In this document: positions 1-9,764 of the stretch, in pieces
Numbering within the stretch: position 1 is the stretch's first letter
How the letters are laid out: the number at the start of each line of letters is the position of its first letter
Assembly: GCA_027596945.1 (NCBI GenBank)
Contig: JADGJH010000277.1
Span: forward strand, 1-15,005
Direction: 5' to 3'
Source: Physocladia obscura
Taxonomy: Eukaryota; Chytridiomycota; Chytridiomycetes; Chytridiales; Chytriomycetaceae
DNA length: 15,005 nucleotides
The notes under the pieces: generated by a model
Told to the model about the DNA's origin: nothing
Databases searched by the model: none
What the model saw: only the letters and a program-made list of their open reading frames with translations
Position numbers and translations under genes: made by a program

Positions 1-540
1 GTAGATGGCCTCTATCAATTGTTAGAGCCTCTCAGTTATGATTAGAACTTAAATTCCAAATCTTTAATAAAAGCTTTCTATTTCAATTCTTATTTATTGT
101 CAAGAAGAATGGATGGATGATTTTATTTGGCAGTGAATTATTCCAGACTGTTGCCACTGGTCATGGAATTTTAACAGAAAGGATAAAATAAACAAGGTTA
201 TTGTAATTACCAGTGTCATGAAGCAGTTGTTAGATTATGTGAAAGTAATGTGATTAATTTGCAATACTTTATTGATCAGCAAAGCAATTACAAAAATTAC
301 GTATCAGCAACCAATTGACAGTAAGGAGTCAGGAACATTTGAACTTTTAACAAACAACAATTTTTGTGTCTTTCGCAATAAAATACACCAATGGAAAGGC
401 TTGTGGCCTTGGCTATTGACTGTTACAGCACTTTTGATATTTACCAAATGTGTCTCTTCAACTCTGAACCTTAACACAAAGTGGCTTGTTCTAAACAATC
501 TCAACAACAATCAAAATAAAGTGTCTTCTATTTTTAATAC
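1..540. other. Degraded region without a convincing gene
   Basis: No credible intact gene is visible. An open stretch on the plus strand at 272-658 lacks a standard ATG at its 5' end and resembles nothing I know. Reading the minus strand, the part below 545 may be the far end of the decayed polymerase described next: a stretch reading FRVEETHLVN lies roughly where a basic/acidic segment would follow in such polymerases. The similarity is too weak to extend the pseudogene with confidence. CpG is very rare here, as in the whole block up to 4165. Confidence 0.5.
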
Positions 541-544
541 TGCT

Positions 545-2525
545 ACACCTCAGAAAGTTTGCTCTTGCACATTTGGTGTGGAATCTGGAGGCAAAAATAT
601 AAATGAAGATTTGATATTGATGATGTGCTGGAAAGCATCACGTTTCCATTGTCAATAATCTGCCAGTAAATTGGAATCAGATTTTGATGCTTCATTTTCT
701 CTGATTTAATCTTGACATGATATAATTTCAAGTCTTCAGCAATACATGAATACCCTGCATTTTCATTCAAAAAGTAGTATCTTGCTACATTGTTGAAACT
801 CATTGTAAATTTTGTCTGTTTTTTTTCTATCATATTTTTTATTGAGACAGCCTACAAAGCAGTTTACCATTATTTTACCATTATCATTGCCACACTTGTC
901 ATAAATCCTTTTTACAAAATCATTAAAGTAATCTGGTTTTAATGTTTTGCTTGGAAACAATTGTCATTGTCACTCCTAGTTCTAGATATTCAGCAATAAT
1001 ATGACGAGGATACCATCTTGTTCCTCTCAATGGAAAGGTATTTTCTGTCTCTACATAATACCAGCCTGTTCTCAGTTTACCAGAATATGGCCTGATTTCA
1101 TCAAAGATATTGAAAACACACCAAGGTTCACTGTTTTTAACACTTAAACAAGCTGAATGACACTTTTGAATGTTGTAAGCCTTCAACTTAGCACCTGGTG
1201 ATGGCTCATAGAATTTTTCTACAATAGGACCCTTCATGCAATCAAAAAATACCTTGTGAGTGTTTTTGTTAAAGTTACTTTCAATTTTATCATCCTGCTT
1301 GTAAATCTCAAATGCTTCACATACTAAACATATAAGATTTTGATTTCTAAATGGTATTGAGAGAGATTTTGAAGCAGCCAGAGCTTGTTCATAATGTTTA
1401 TTGACTTCAATTATTACATTATTCTTGTACTCAATTCTGACAATGTACCCACCATGACTTTTGGTCTTCTATATTGTTTCCTCTTTTCTTGCTAAAAAGA
1501 CAACAAGCTCTTTCAAATCATTTTTGTTGGTGTATACAACATTGTAATTTTCAAGTAAAAGAATACTTTTGTAAGGAACATTAAATAGAGTATGTACTTC
1601 CCCATCAAATGAATTCTTTGATTTTATTTTAGTTTTGAAAACTAGATTGTCATTGGAGCCTTTCAATTTCTCAGAAGCAACAATTGACCTTCTCATTTTT
1701 TTATCCAATACTGAATACATGTGATTGTTGGCTACTAAAAATATTAAGGCTGGTGTATGATGATTTCTATTTTGAGGAATGAATTGACTGAATGTTTCTA
1801 TTTCTATGTTGAGTGCATACAAGCTAATACCAAATCAATGACAGAATACTTTAACTTGCTTTGTCAAAACACCAGAATCAGTGTGTGTTTCTTCAAAGAT
1901 GGAGAAGTAATTTGTGTGTTAATGTTTTGAAGTGACTTGAATATGCATTCATCAAGAATTGGTAAACGCAGTCCCTATTATTTGCTGAGTTTGAGTCAAC
2001 TTTTAATAAATAATATGACAATACTGCCCCATACATTTATTGTTCTTCAAGTGAAATTTGTTGGTATGGAGCTGGTTGTAGGGTATAATCAATCTCACAA
2101 TTATATGGCTGCCTTTCAGCATACTCTTTTGTCAAAGTATCAAGGTGTTGTTCAATCAAATGGTCAGGAAAATCTCAAATGATTCCAGTCTTGCTATTGT
2201 AATCATAATCTCCGTAATGAATCACATACTTGAATTTGTATGTCACGATTGCTCTCTGTGAGAAGGGAGTTGGAAGATAGTACAAGGAATAGTCAATATG
2301 TCTAACTTTTTGTGGATCATGTGGCACTATTGGTCTCTTTCTTTTCAATGTTGCTTCAAGGATTTGTTTTTATTTGATATTGTTTGTTCATCATTCTGTT
2401 TTCTTTTCAAAATGTTATAAGCAACTTCCATACCCCCTGATTGGAGTTGTTTTGTTGTTTTGTCAGTTTTCTTTATGAAAGAATTGTCCAATTTTAGTAT
2501 TGGATTTGTTGACAAATACTGCAAT
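545..2525 (-). pseudogene. Decayed B-family DNA polymerase of a mobile element
   Basis: Reading the minus strand from 2525 downward, successive fragments look like the N-terminal and central parts of a protein-primed-type B DNA polymerase carried by eukaryotic mobile elements (Polinton/Maverick-like or related). Recognisable pieces are a segment beginning RHIDYSLYYLPTPFSQR near 2310, NHHTPALIFLVANNHMYSV near 1750, GWYYVETENTFPLRG near 1060, and PDYFNDFVKRIYDK with GKIMVNCFVGC near 870-940. Lesions are a one-base frameshift near 2345, an in-frame TGA at 2175-2177, a TAA at 2037-2039, a frame change between about 2030 and 1825, a TAG at 1469-1471, and further frame changes near 950 and 830. The catalytic palm motifs (DTDS box) are not visible. 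The family call rests on recognition without a search. The element is clearly dead. Confidence 0.6.
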
Positions 2526-3006
2526 CTTAGACGAAGTTTCATTCGATAATTGCAAAATGCTAAGGCGCCGTGGATATGCATTCAAAGGGAAGAAACTTTA
2601 TTTGAGAGGTGAGTATCAAAGACTCTCTCGCATTTCTCTTTTGTGTTTCATCAACAGTACTGGGCTTCTGGAAGCATTTTAAACAGAAGGAACATTTAAC
2701 AAATCTAAATTCACACAATACTGTCTGCAACTGGCTGCAGAGCATAAACAGATTCAAAAATATTCAGGACAAAATTCTGTTTGGATCCTTGATGGTGTGA
2801 AAATACACAAATCGGCAGAGCTGATTATGAAACTACAGTTTGCTGGGATAATTTCCATATTTCTCCCAGCCTACTGTCCTTTCTTCAACCCAATTGAAAT
2901 TTTTTTTGGTTTACTCAAAGCAAAACTTCATCGTGATTATAAAGAAGGAGCAGTTACTGCAAAAAATCTTCAGCTGATAATTGCAAAGTCACTTGTAAAA
3001 TATTGA
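2515..3006 (+). pseudogene. Tc1/mariner-type (DD34E) transposase remnant
   Basis: This is the catalytic domain of an IS630/Tc1/mariner-superfamily DDE transposase, which cuts and joins element ends. One frame runs from about 2515 to the TGA at 3004-3006. It contains LDEVSFDN (first catalytic Asp) followed by a basic RRRGY segment, then WILDG with the second Asp at codon 2791-2793, then LPAYCPFFNPIE with the catalytic Glu at 2896-2898. Exactly 34 residues separate the second Asp from the Glu, so it is DD34E. A single TAA at 2680-2682 interrupts the frame. The N-terminal helix-turn-helix DNA-binding part is missing: at the left it meets the polymerase pseudogene within about 2500-2525. I found no terminal inverted repeats. 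It is probably inactive, though one stop is mild damage. Confidence 0.75.
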
Positions 3007-3119
3007 AATTTTGACATGTGCTCTATTTTTCACCATTGTGGCTATATATGCAGAAGACACTTTGATCTTCAGATAGGGCATAAAATAGGTGTAAAGTCAA
3101 TGAGATATAAATAAAGTCT

Positions 3120-3200
3120 CAATTATTAAATGTTTTAAACCTGTTTAAATTATTAAACATTTTAAACTTGTCTAAATTATTAAATGTTTTAAACTCATTT
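3120..3200. repeat. Three tandem copies of a 27-nt AT-rich repeat
   Basis: Three consecutive 27-nt units occupy 3120-3146, 3147-3173 and 3174-3200, each built on AATTATTAAATGTTTTAAAC followed by a short variable T-rich end. The middle unit has CATTTTAAAC in place of TGTTTTAAAC. The array lies between the transposase stop and the 3' end of the next minus-strand gene, so it could be an element end or a 3' untranslated feature. It is far too short and unspaced to be a CRISPR array. Confidence 0.85.
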
Positions 3201-3211
3201 ATTTCAAACTT

Positions 3212-4159
3212 CTATTTCTTCATCCCCCCATCATCTAAGTTCCTGGAATGATCTAGGTCAGAGCTTTCCTGATTTTCATTTTTGTTTTCATTAGCATTCT
3301 GAGCATTGATTAATGGTTGCAAAGCTCTACAAAATCCTGCAACAATATGCCTATTTGCGGTAATTGTTCTTTTTATGTCCTTTGTTTGTTGGCTCAGTTG
3401 TTTGATTGTTTTTGCCAATCTGTCAGCAAAGTTATCGACATCGACTAGTAGATTCTCTACAATCTCAGCAGATTTATTAACCTGGTGCAAACCTTCTTCT
3501 TGTTTAGTGCCTTTGTTGAAAAGGAACTGAATATTTTGTGGAGGCTCTCAAGAAATTGCAACGTCCATTTGATGTGGTGGAGTTGATTGTGCTAAGGAAT
3601 TTGCCCAATCATGCCAGATGAAGTGTTTGGCAGAGTGATTTGGATGAGCCAAACACAGTTGATTAATAATATCACTTATTTGTGCTTTGTTTGATGCCCC
3701 AGAGTGGTCAACTAGATTTGCAGGCAATGTCAAGACTTCACGATTAAATTTTTCCCAGTCCTTAACAAAATGAAGCAAAATAGAGTAGATGTAGATGAAT
3801 AGCTTTATCTCGCCACCTTTATTCACTAAATTTTGAAGAATTTGTTGCAACAGTTGTGTTGTTTTCTCATCAATGTTTGTTATGTTTTTTGAAAAGACTC
3901 CATTAGCAGTAAATAAGAAAGGCTCACTATTGCCATATGAGTATTTGCTGTTCCAATTCACTAATTCCACAAAGAGGCCAAACTTTTCAACTGTGACTTC
4001 ATATTTGTCAAGAGTATATTTTCTGTCTTTGAGAACTGCTATGCATTTAATGTTTTGTTTTGCTACATTCCAGATTCCCTGCACCACCTCTTCAACATTA
4101 TCCCCCTCAACAGTCAGATTGACCATTCTGTCTGCATTTTTTTGTTTTTTTGATGACAT
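3212..4159 (-). pseudogene. Unrecognised gene broken by an in-frame TGA
   Basis: A minus-strand reading frame of 315 codons plus stop starts at the ATG at 4159 (MSSKKQKNAD) and ends with TAG at 3212-3214, interrupted only by a TGA at 3548-3550 after residue 203. The frame is unchanged on both sides, so the two halves were one protein. The first half is mixed alpha/beta-looking with no motif I know. The second half carries a likely coiled coil (about residues 225-270) and a charged Asn/Glu-rich tail. An alternative upstream ATG at 4177 would add six residues but lies beyond the compositional junction at about 4165. Its place between transposase and polymerase debris suggests mobile-element cargo. 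No function can be assigned. Readthrough, or a truncated 203-residue product, is possible. Confidence 0.5.
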
Positions 4160-4164
4160 TGGAT

Positions 4165-5070
4165 GGAAAACTCGCAATATTTACAAATATTTAAAAATCA
4201 AGCAAGAATGCAGTGGCTTTCCTGACGATGTTACGACAGATGCAGAAAAACAAAAATATGTAAATAAATACCTCAAACACCAATCTATTCAATTAAATGT
4301 TAATGCTATAAGGAAAAACAAATGGATGCGTGAAGTTGCAAAATTATTTCTGAACGCGTTGTGGGGGAAGTTTGGGCAGCGCGACAATTTCTCACAGACA
4401 CGTATTGTCAACTACAAAACAAACCCATTTGATTACTATGATATATTTTTCAATGATAAATACGAAAATGTAACATCAATGATCATGAACGATAGTATGA
4501 TGGAAATTCATTACTCAAAGAAATCAAATTTTTGTCCTATAAACTACAATAACAATGTATATTGCCGCATTCACAACAGCGTATGGGCGATTAAAATTGT
4601 ATGATGTTTTGGATAAACTTGGAATGGATGTAATGTATTATGATACGGATTCTGTGATTTGGGTTGATAGAGATGATAGTCCTGAGATCCAAACGGGCTG
4701 TTACTTGGGCGAATTTACGAACGAATTAGATCCTGGAGACTATATCATGGAGGTTATCGGTGCCGGACCAAAGAATTACGCATTCTTAATGAAAAACGGG
4801 AAACAAGATATGAAAATCAAAGGAATTACACGGAATTATCAAAACAAAGCGAAAATTGGAATGAAAGAAATGAAGGAAATAATCTCAGGGGAGAGCGAGA
4901 CTATAACTTTTGTAAATGCTCAGAAAATCACGCGAAACAAGAAAACAAAAGACATTTTCAACCGATATGAAGAGTAGCGTTACCAACTGTCGTACACTAA
5001 AAGAGTTCCCACAAATATCGAAGAAGGTTTTAACAGTGGAATAATTGAAACATTCCCGTTTGGATTCTAA
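4165..5070 (+). pseudogene. C-terminal part of a Polinton-like B-family DNA polymerase
   Basis: This encodes the palm and thumb end of a mobile-element B-family DNA polymerase. Visible landmarks are KIKQECSGFP near 4200, the motif B region LFLNALWGKFGQ near 4345-4380, and the motif C metal-binding box YYDTDSV at 4636-4656. Then come LGEFTNEL, a KGITRN segment, and a conserved-looking end, TLPFGF-like (TFPFGF), before TAA at 5068-5070. Two lesions are visible: a frameshift near 4556, where the N-terminal frame ends and the IAAFTTAYGRLKLYD frame takes over, and a TAG at 4975-4977 inside the C-terminal tail. The fragment starts abruptly next to the 5' end of the preceding minus-strand gene. It is CpG-rich, unlike everything to its left. 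It differs in type from the minus-strand polymerase pseudogene, so it is a separate element. Confidence 0.8.
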
Positions 5071-5519
5071 TTGCTCGAAATTTTATTAATCCTATTTTTG
5101 TTTTATTTATCATTATTTTTTATTATTTAATTATTATTTGTTTTATTAATTATTATTCTCATTTAAATATATTAAAATAAAATAAATTAACACGATCATT
5201 GCAAATCATTTGAACGCCAAAATTAAAATTGAATTAATTAATTTGTAATATGATTTAATTAAGATAAATATTATTAAATTAAATTTAAGAATTAATTTGT
5301 AAAATGATTTAATTTGAATTAAAATATTTAAAAAGAGCCATTTCAAATGTAAATAAGAGTAATTCAAACAAACATAAAATAAGGGGTAAATAAGGGTAAG
5401 TTTAATAGTATTTTAAGCACTTTTAACGTGAGGGCACTTTGGGATATCCTATAGTGCCCTCTTCCCTTTTTAATATATAAAAAAAACTAAAAAAATTTTA
5501 AAAAATTAAATTACAATCT
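5071..5519. other. AT-rich spacer with imperfect direct repeats
   Basis: There is no gene here. The sequence is extremely AT-rich. It contains two imperfect copies of a segment of about 26-30 nt sharing TTAATTTGTAA-ATGATTTAATT, at 5231-5260 and 5289-5314. It separates the polymerase remnant from the 3' end of the first paralogue and holds the hairpin listed separately. Confidence 0.7.
5430..5461. repeat. 9-bp-stem inverted repeat (hairpin)
   Basis: GAGGGCACT at 5430-5438 pairs perfectly with AGTGCCCTC at 5453-5461 across a 14-nt loop that itself contains the palindrome GGATATCC (5442-5449). It stands out as GC-containing symmetry in an AT-rich desert, about 60 nt past the stop codon of the minus-strand paralogue 1. 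It may be a 3'-end structure of that gene or the footprint of a small transposon. Confidence 0.6.
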
Positions 5520-6700
5520 TCAAATTCCAGAAAGCATCATCATTAATCCAAGATTCAACGACGTCAATCTTCCATCACGCCCCCACCCCTCTGACTTGTA
5601 AGTTGGCGCACTACCCAATTCTTGAAGTTCCAAGTCAAATGTATCCAGATTTTCATCAGCAGCAACAAGAAAATCACCATTATATTCAGATTCTGCAACA
5701 GTACTTTCTGGGCAAGTTGTTGTGCTTTCGGGATAATCCGCGCTCGCAGCATAACGGGGTAGGCATTCTTCATCTTGAACTGCTGCTGGCTCAACAGCTG
5801 GGCGATAATTAAGTTTCCAAACAACAATTGACCATGGTATGTGATGAGCTTTCCAGTCAATCATAAATGTTTTCACTTGTTCCGTGTTGTATCGGCATTC
5901 CCATTTCAAATTTAGGTGCTTATCTTGATCAGTGAAGTTTCTCATTTGCACTTCTACAAATGCAACATACTATCGGGGAAAAAAAAGAAGAAAAAAAAGG
6001 GCAATCAAAATACATATATGTGTGTGCTTAAAGATCAAGAAAATACCTTACGCTTCCAAAATGTACATCCAAATACCATTGATGCCACCAACAATCCCAC
6101 AATGATTGCAGTCCCAACAAAAGTTGCTTGAATTCCAGAGCTACCGCCAGAACTCAAAATAAAGGAAAAGCAAAATGTAATGAATGTTATCAAAACAACT
6201 AGGCGTTGAATAGGTCCAAAGTCACGGAGCGTCCAGAATCGAGAAAGCCCTGCATTCAGCAACTCCATACGTTCACGGAATGTATCGTTTGGAACCTGTA
6301 CATACAAATAAAAGTCCATTTACTGTTGTCATACAAAATTCGCATTCTTGTTTTTTTTTGCTTGTTTGATGTTGGTGGCGGTTTTGTTTTGGGTTATTGA
6401 ACTTTGACCACTCACAATATTGCAAAGCGAAATTGGAAGCTCAAGAGAAACATAAGCTTGCTGGGCATTGCTATGATATTGTGGAACATGAGATATCGGT
6501 ATATGCGCGATAGCACAAGGCATGGCGGGCGTGTCGGTACGAGAGTCCATCGCTTGAATAGGCGGTGTGGATAAGGATAGGGTTGGTACAGGTACAGGTG
6601 CAGCTGCACCAGAAGATATGTTTACATGCAAGTCAATCGGTAGTGCATATAGCTCAAGTTGATGGTTTCCTAGCTCCATTGGAAACAGCTCAGCCATCAT
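5520..6700 (-). CDS. Paralogue 1: two-helix membrane protein with LPxY-type tail
   Basis: Three exons, 6700-6416, 6295-6047 and 5969-5520, give 327 aa. Introns are 120 nt (GTGAGT...CAG) and 77 nt (GTATTT...TAG), both phase 0. I start at the first ATG of an ATGATG pair at 6700. Exon 1 (residues 1-95) is Pro/Ser-rich. Exon 2 opens with VPNDTFRERMELLN, then forms a hairpin of two membrane helices (about 126-143 and 151-172). Exon 3 carries the family core FTDQDKHLNLKW and IPWSIVV, then LPRY (248-251) and APTY (299-302), followed by a private 25-residue tail. An A11 run precedes the start. Both tails should lie on the same side of the membrane. Splice sites are inferred from agreement with four paralogues. 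Function unknown; a WW-domain-binding membrane adaptor is a hypothesis. Confidence 0.72.
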
Positions 6701-7049
6701 TACTGTTGTGTGCTTTTTTTTTTTCCGAAAGCGCCGGAGCAAAATCAGAAAATTACTTGAAAAATGTGAACATTCACAATGGGTTGAGCCATTAAGTGAG
6801 ACTAGTTATCTGGACCATGAGTCGAAATTTCTAGCCATAAAATTGGTTAGATTTTGGTATCCTCCTCCGTGTTTTTGCTGATTCTTGAGATGTGTTGCAA
6901 TTGGTGCAGTTCCAAAGCACGAAAATTTTCTGGGCTTTATTAGATGAATCTCCTCAAAATATCACAAACTGTAAAGATAGCCAGGACTGCCCTAATTTCA
7001 CTACATCATAATCTCTGTTGATTTTTGTTTGTTACACAGAGTATATTGA
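6701..7049. other. Spacer between paralogues 2 and 1
   Basis: These 349 nt separate the stop codon of paralogue 2 from the start of paralogue 1, so they must hold the 3' end of one and the promoter of the other. An A11 run (minus strand, T11 at 6714-6724) lies just upstream of the paralogue 1 ATG. I see no clear TATA box and no additional gene. Confidence 0.5.
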
Positions 7050-8264
7050 TTAGCTAGGTGCAGTTCTGGGAGTAGTGTCTAGAGGAGCCACTTCCTGTCC
7101 TCCTTCCTCGATAAACATCGCGACAGGATCCAGCAGTTCAAGTTTGTACGATGGTACCCTCCCCAGCTCAAACACGCTTATATAACTATCGCCATCACCA
7201 TCACCACCGCTGTTTCGAATATCCAATCTCGAAAAAGCCGTCACGTCATCAGTCAAATTTCCAGTCATTACTTCAATAGCCCCTGAGCTCTGATATGCCG
7301 GTAAAAATTCGGCAGACTCAGCTCGCACTACAGCAGTTCCGTCTGCATTGAAAGCAAGATGATGATGTCGTTGGTGGTGCTGTACTATTATTCGCCATGG
7401 TACTTGTGCCTCCTTTCGCGAAAAGTAAAACGTATAAAGTCGGTCGTGATCTTGCCTATCGGAAAGCCAGACAAGGCCCAGCGTATTTTGATCGAGATCG
7501 GTGAACCGTTGCATTTCGTTCTTTACGAAAGTTGCGTGCTTTTTTTTAAAAAAAAATATAATAATAATAATTATAAAAACAGAGAGAAAAAGAAAGAAAA
7601 TAAATAATTCATAAATAAATAAATTTGTATTATTTAAAAACAAAAAATAGAGGGAGAGCGAGAAAGAAGGTATGAGTACCGCTTTGATAAAATATGTAGC
7701 CAACATCAGTCCACCCATGACAATCAGCCCCGAAAACATGAAACCCCAAATTTGCAATGCAGACAGCCGCGACACAAAACCAATGACAGTCAGCGAACAG
7801 ACAAGGTACAAAACAAGCAGGTATCCACGAATCGCCGGACCGTAATCAGAAAGGCTCCTGTATCGCGCGAGATGGGCGTTTATTCCTTGAATTCGGCTCA
7901 CGAAAACTGCTGCAGGCATCTTTTACAGTAGATTTGATTTGATTTGATGGAGTCATATGGGAGAGCAACAAGGACAAACACAAAGATAAAAAATCAATAG
8001 TCGCCAAGACGAAAACAAACTTACGACGCCTTGAAGATCCGTTGGCATTTCTTCGGCGAAAAATTTGGAGTCGGAAGGACTGTAGTTTAGATGTAGTGAT
8101 ACAGAAAAAAGAGGTTCCGCTGAGAAAAAAGTGTTGATTCGATTGCTGTTGGTGGCGATATTCTCAATCACGTTGTATGTGCTGTTGATGTTGCTTATTC
8201 CTGCGTACTGTCGCGAAAGTGAATTGGCTGTTTCGTCCAGTTGAGGGGGTGGCAACATTTCCAT
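7050..8264 (-). CDS. Paralogue 2: two-helix membrane protein with LPxY-type tail
   Basis: Three exons, 8264-8025, 7919-7680 and 7538-7050, give 322 aa. Intron 1 is 105 nt (GTAAGT...AAAAG). Intron 2 is 141 nt (GTACTC...AAG), a multiple of three without an in-frame stop, so exons 2 and 3 also read as one open frame; the other four family members are interrupted at the same place. Exon 1 ends in FFAEEMPTDLQGV. Exon 2 begins MPAAVFVSRIQGIN and has membrane helices at about 112-130 and 135-156. Exon 3 has FTDLDQNTLGLVW, VPWRIIV, LPAY (239-242), a Gly/Asp run, and VPSY (288-291). The ATG at 8264 is the first in frame. Divergently oriented to the carboxylate transporter about 1.5 kb away. Family function unknown. 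Confidence 0.72.
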
Positions 8265-9721
8265 TTCGATTTCCAACTGTTTCAGATTTGAATTTGGACC
8301 AAAAAAAGTATCTAAAATAAAATACAAACCTCATTTGAAGTAGATTAAGTAGATTAAGTCTCAATAGCCCAAGTCAATTTCCTGTCTCTTTCAAACTTGT
8401 ATGAACACCTTTGAGTCTTAATTCAGCGGCTAGTAGAAAGATGGCATAATAATTAAAATTTTATGACTTTTCGTATAGGTATTTAAAAAATATTTATTCG
8501 TTATTAGTTTTTGTCTTTCACTTTGCAATTTTGAATCACGTGAAGAAATATCGAGCGAAATACAGTGTTTTTTTCGTTTGTTGATCGAATGTCGCGCTAA
8601 ATTTACTACTAATGCCAAAATGTATAATTATACACTGTTGAAAATTGCAAAAACGAGCATGCACGTCTGCAGCATGTCAGCAGAATTAGCAATCAATTAT
8701 TGCTGATCGCAAAGCTTCGGGAAACGGGAGGAGTGTAAAAACGAAAAAGAAAGAGAAAAAATTAAAAGTTCAAAAAGTTAAAATAAATTAAGATTCACCA
8801 ATTTCCTTCAAAATTATTTGCCTGAATTTTGACGCATTGCTCTTAATCCTACTATGAGAGCAACCGCAGTATAATAGAAATCTATGATGATGTCGGTTGA
8901 AAGATATCCTATTCTCGTTTAAGCGTGCTGAAAATAAATTTACTATAGAGAAATGGCGTTCCATGCATCACGGCTTTCATACAAATCATAAGTTGTCCCA
9001 CACTTTCACCAAACCTTCTTCCAGAAATCACATTAGTTTTATACAGAAAACATATTCAATACAAGAATTTCGTGAGTATTTACCACTTAAGTCACTGATT
9101 GATTTTTCGTACTATTTTTTTCTCCCTTAATTTGTTTTTTCATAGTTTACTGCAGTTGCTATTTGATTTTTTATTTCTCTATTTCTGTCTATTTAAATTT
9201 TTCCTTTACTTGTCGTATGGATAATTTTTTCATCAATTTTCCGTTGAATATTTCTGGAATATTTCGTTCGTAAGCAACTCTATGAAAACCAATTCGAAAA
9301 ATCGAAATGAAAAAAATTCATGGCTTGAGGCATCTTTCCGACGTCTTTCCGAATGTTTCCGAATCTCTTTAAAACGGTATCATTCAGCGAGGTAAACATA
9401 TCGTAATGAAAACTGCTTAGTACATATGGGTTTGGCATCTGCATCTTGCATTTGAAATGTTTCTTGGCGCTTTTATTTGTGAATTTTTACGTTTCTTTTT
9501 TTAATCAATTTTTTGGAAACTAATTTTAGTAACACGTGAAATTGGATAGCCACTCACTGTGAAAATTTTTAGTAGAAGGAGGTCAGAGTAAGGAGAAATG
9601 AGACGGAAAGTGAGATGACATGAGCTAAAAGGTGATGGCAGGAGACCAAACAGGCACAGACTGTGTGCATTTGTTGGGTGAAGGTGATCTATCGGGTGGC
9701 TCTACCTTAAATTTTTGAAGG
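8265..9721. other. Intergenic region between paralogue 2 and the transporter
   Basis: About 1.5 kb without a credible gene. It must hold the divergent promoters of paralogue 2 (minus) and the transporter (plus). Visible structure includes a perfect 14-nt palindrome TGTATAATTATACA (8621-8634), a small stem-loop AGCAAT/ATTGCT (8688-8693 and 8699-8704), and two tandem AGTAGATTA units at 8339-8356. An open stretch at 8897-9130 lacks an ATG start and has random-looking composition. No RNA gene was recognised. Confidence 0.5.
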
Positions 9722-9728
9722 TATAAAA
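9722..9728 (+). promoter_or_regulatory. Probable TATA box of the transporter gene
   Basis: TATAAAA lies 37 nt before the transporter ATG (last T-box base to A of ATG), the clearest core-promoter match upstream. If transcription starts about 25-35 nt downstream, the leader would be very short. A minimal ATG-TAG at 9750-9755, ten nt before the start codon, may or may not fall within the mRNA. Confidence 0.5.
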
Positions 9729-9764
9729 TGGGTGGTTTCGAGAGAAAAAATGTAGAATTGGGAA

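Noticed and set aside
272..658. Plus-strand open frame of 128 codons
   Set aside because: No ATG at its 5' end, no recognisable domain, and part of it is antisense to the polymerase pseudogene.
3120..3200. CRISPR-like array
   Set aside because: The repeats are contiguous without unique spacers, in a eukaryotic context.
2175..3550. TGA codons inside several frames might mean TGA is read as Trp
   Set aside because: The transporter and paralogues 1, 3 and 5 end at TGA and use TGG for Trp. The broken frames also contain TAA and TAG stops and frameshifts, so decay explains them.
3873..4604. Single plus-strand 243-codon gene
   Set aside because: Its first 100 codons are antisense to the minus-strand unknown gene and sit in the CpG-poor block. 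Only the part after about 4165 is polymerase-like, so the frame is open across the junction by chance.
7050..7919. Single 289-codon open frame as one exon
   Set aside because: It spans a phase-0 intron found at the same position in the four other paralogues. The extra stretch is a low-complexity Ile/Phe-rich run beginning GT and ending AG.
8897..9130. 77-codon open frame upstream of the transporter
   Set aside because: It starts at a non-ATG codon, has random-looking composition, and lies in a promoter-sized AT-rich spacer.
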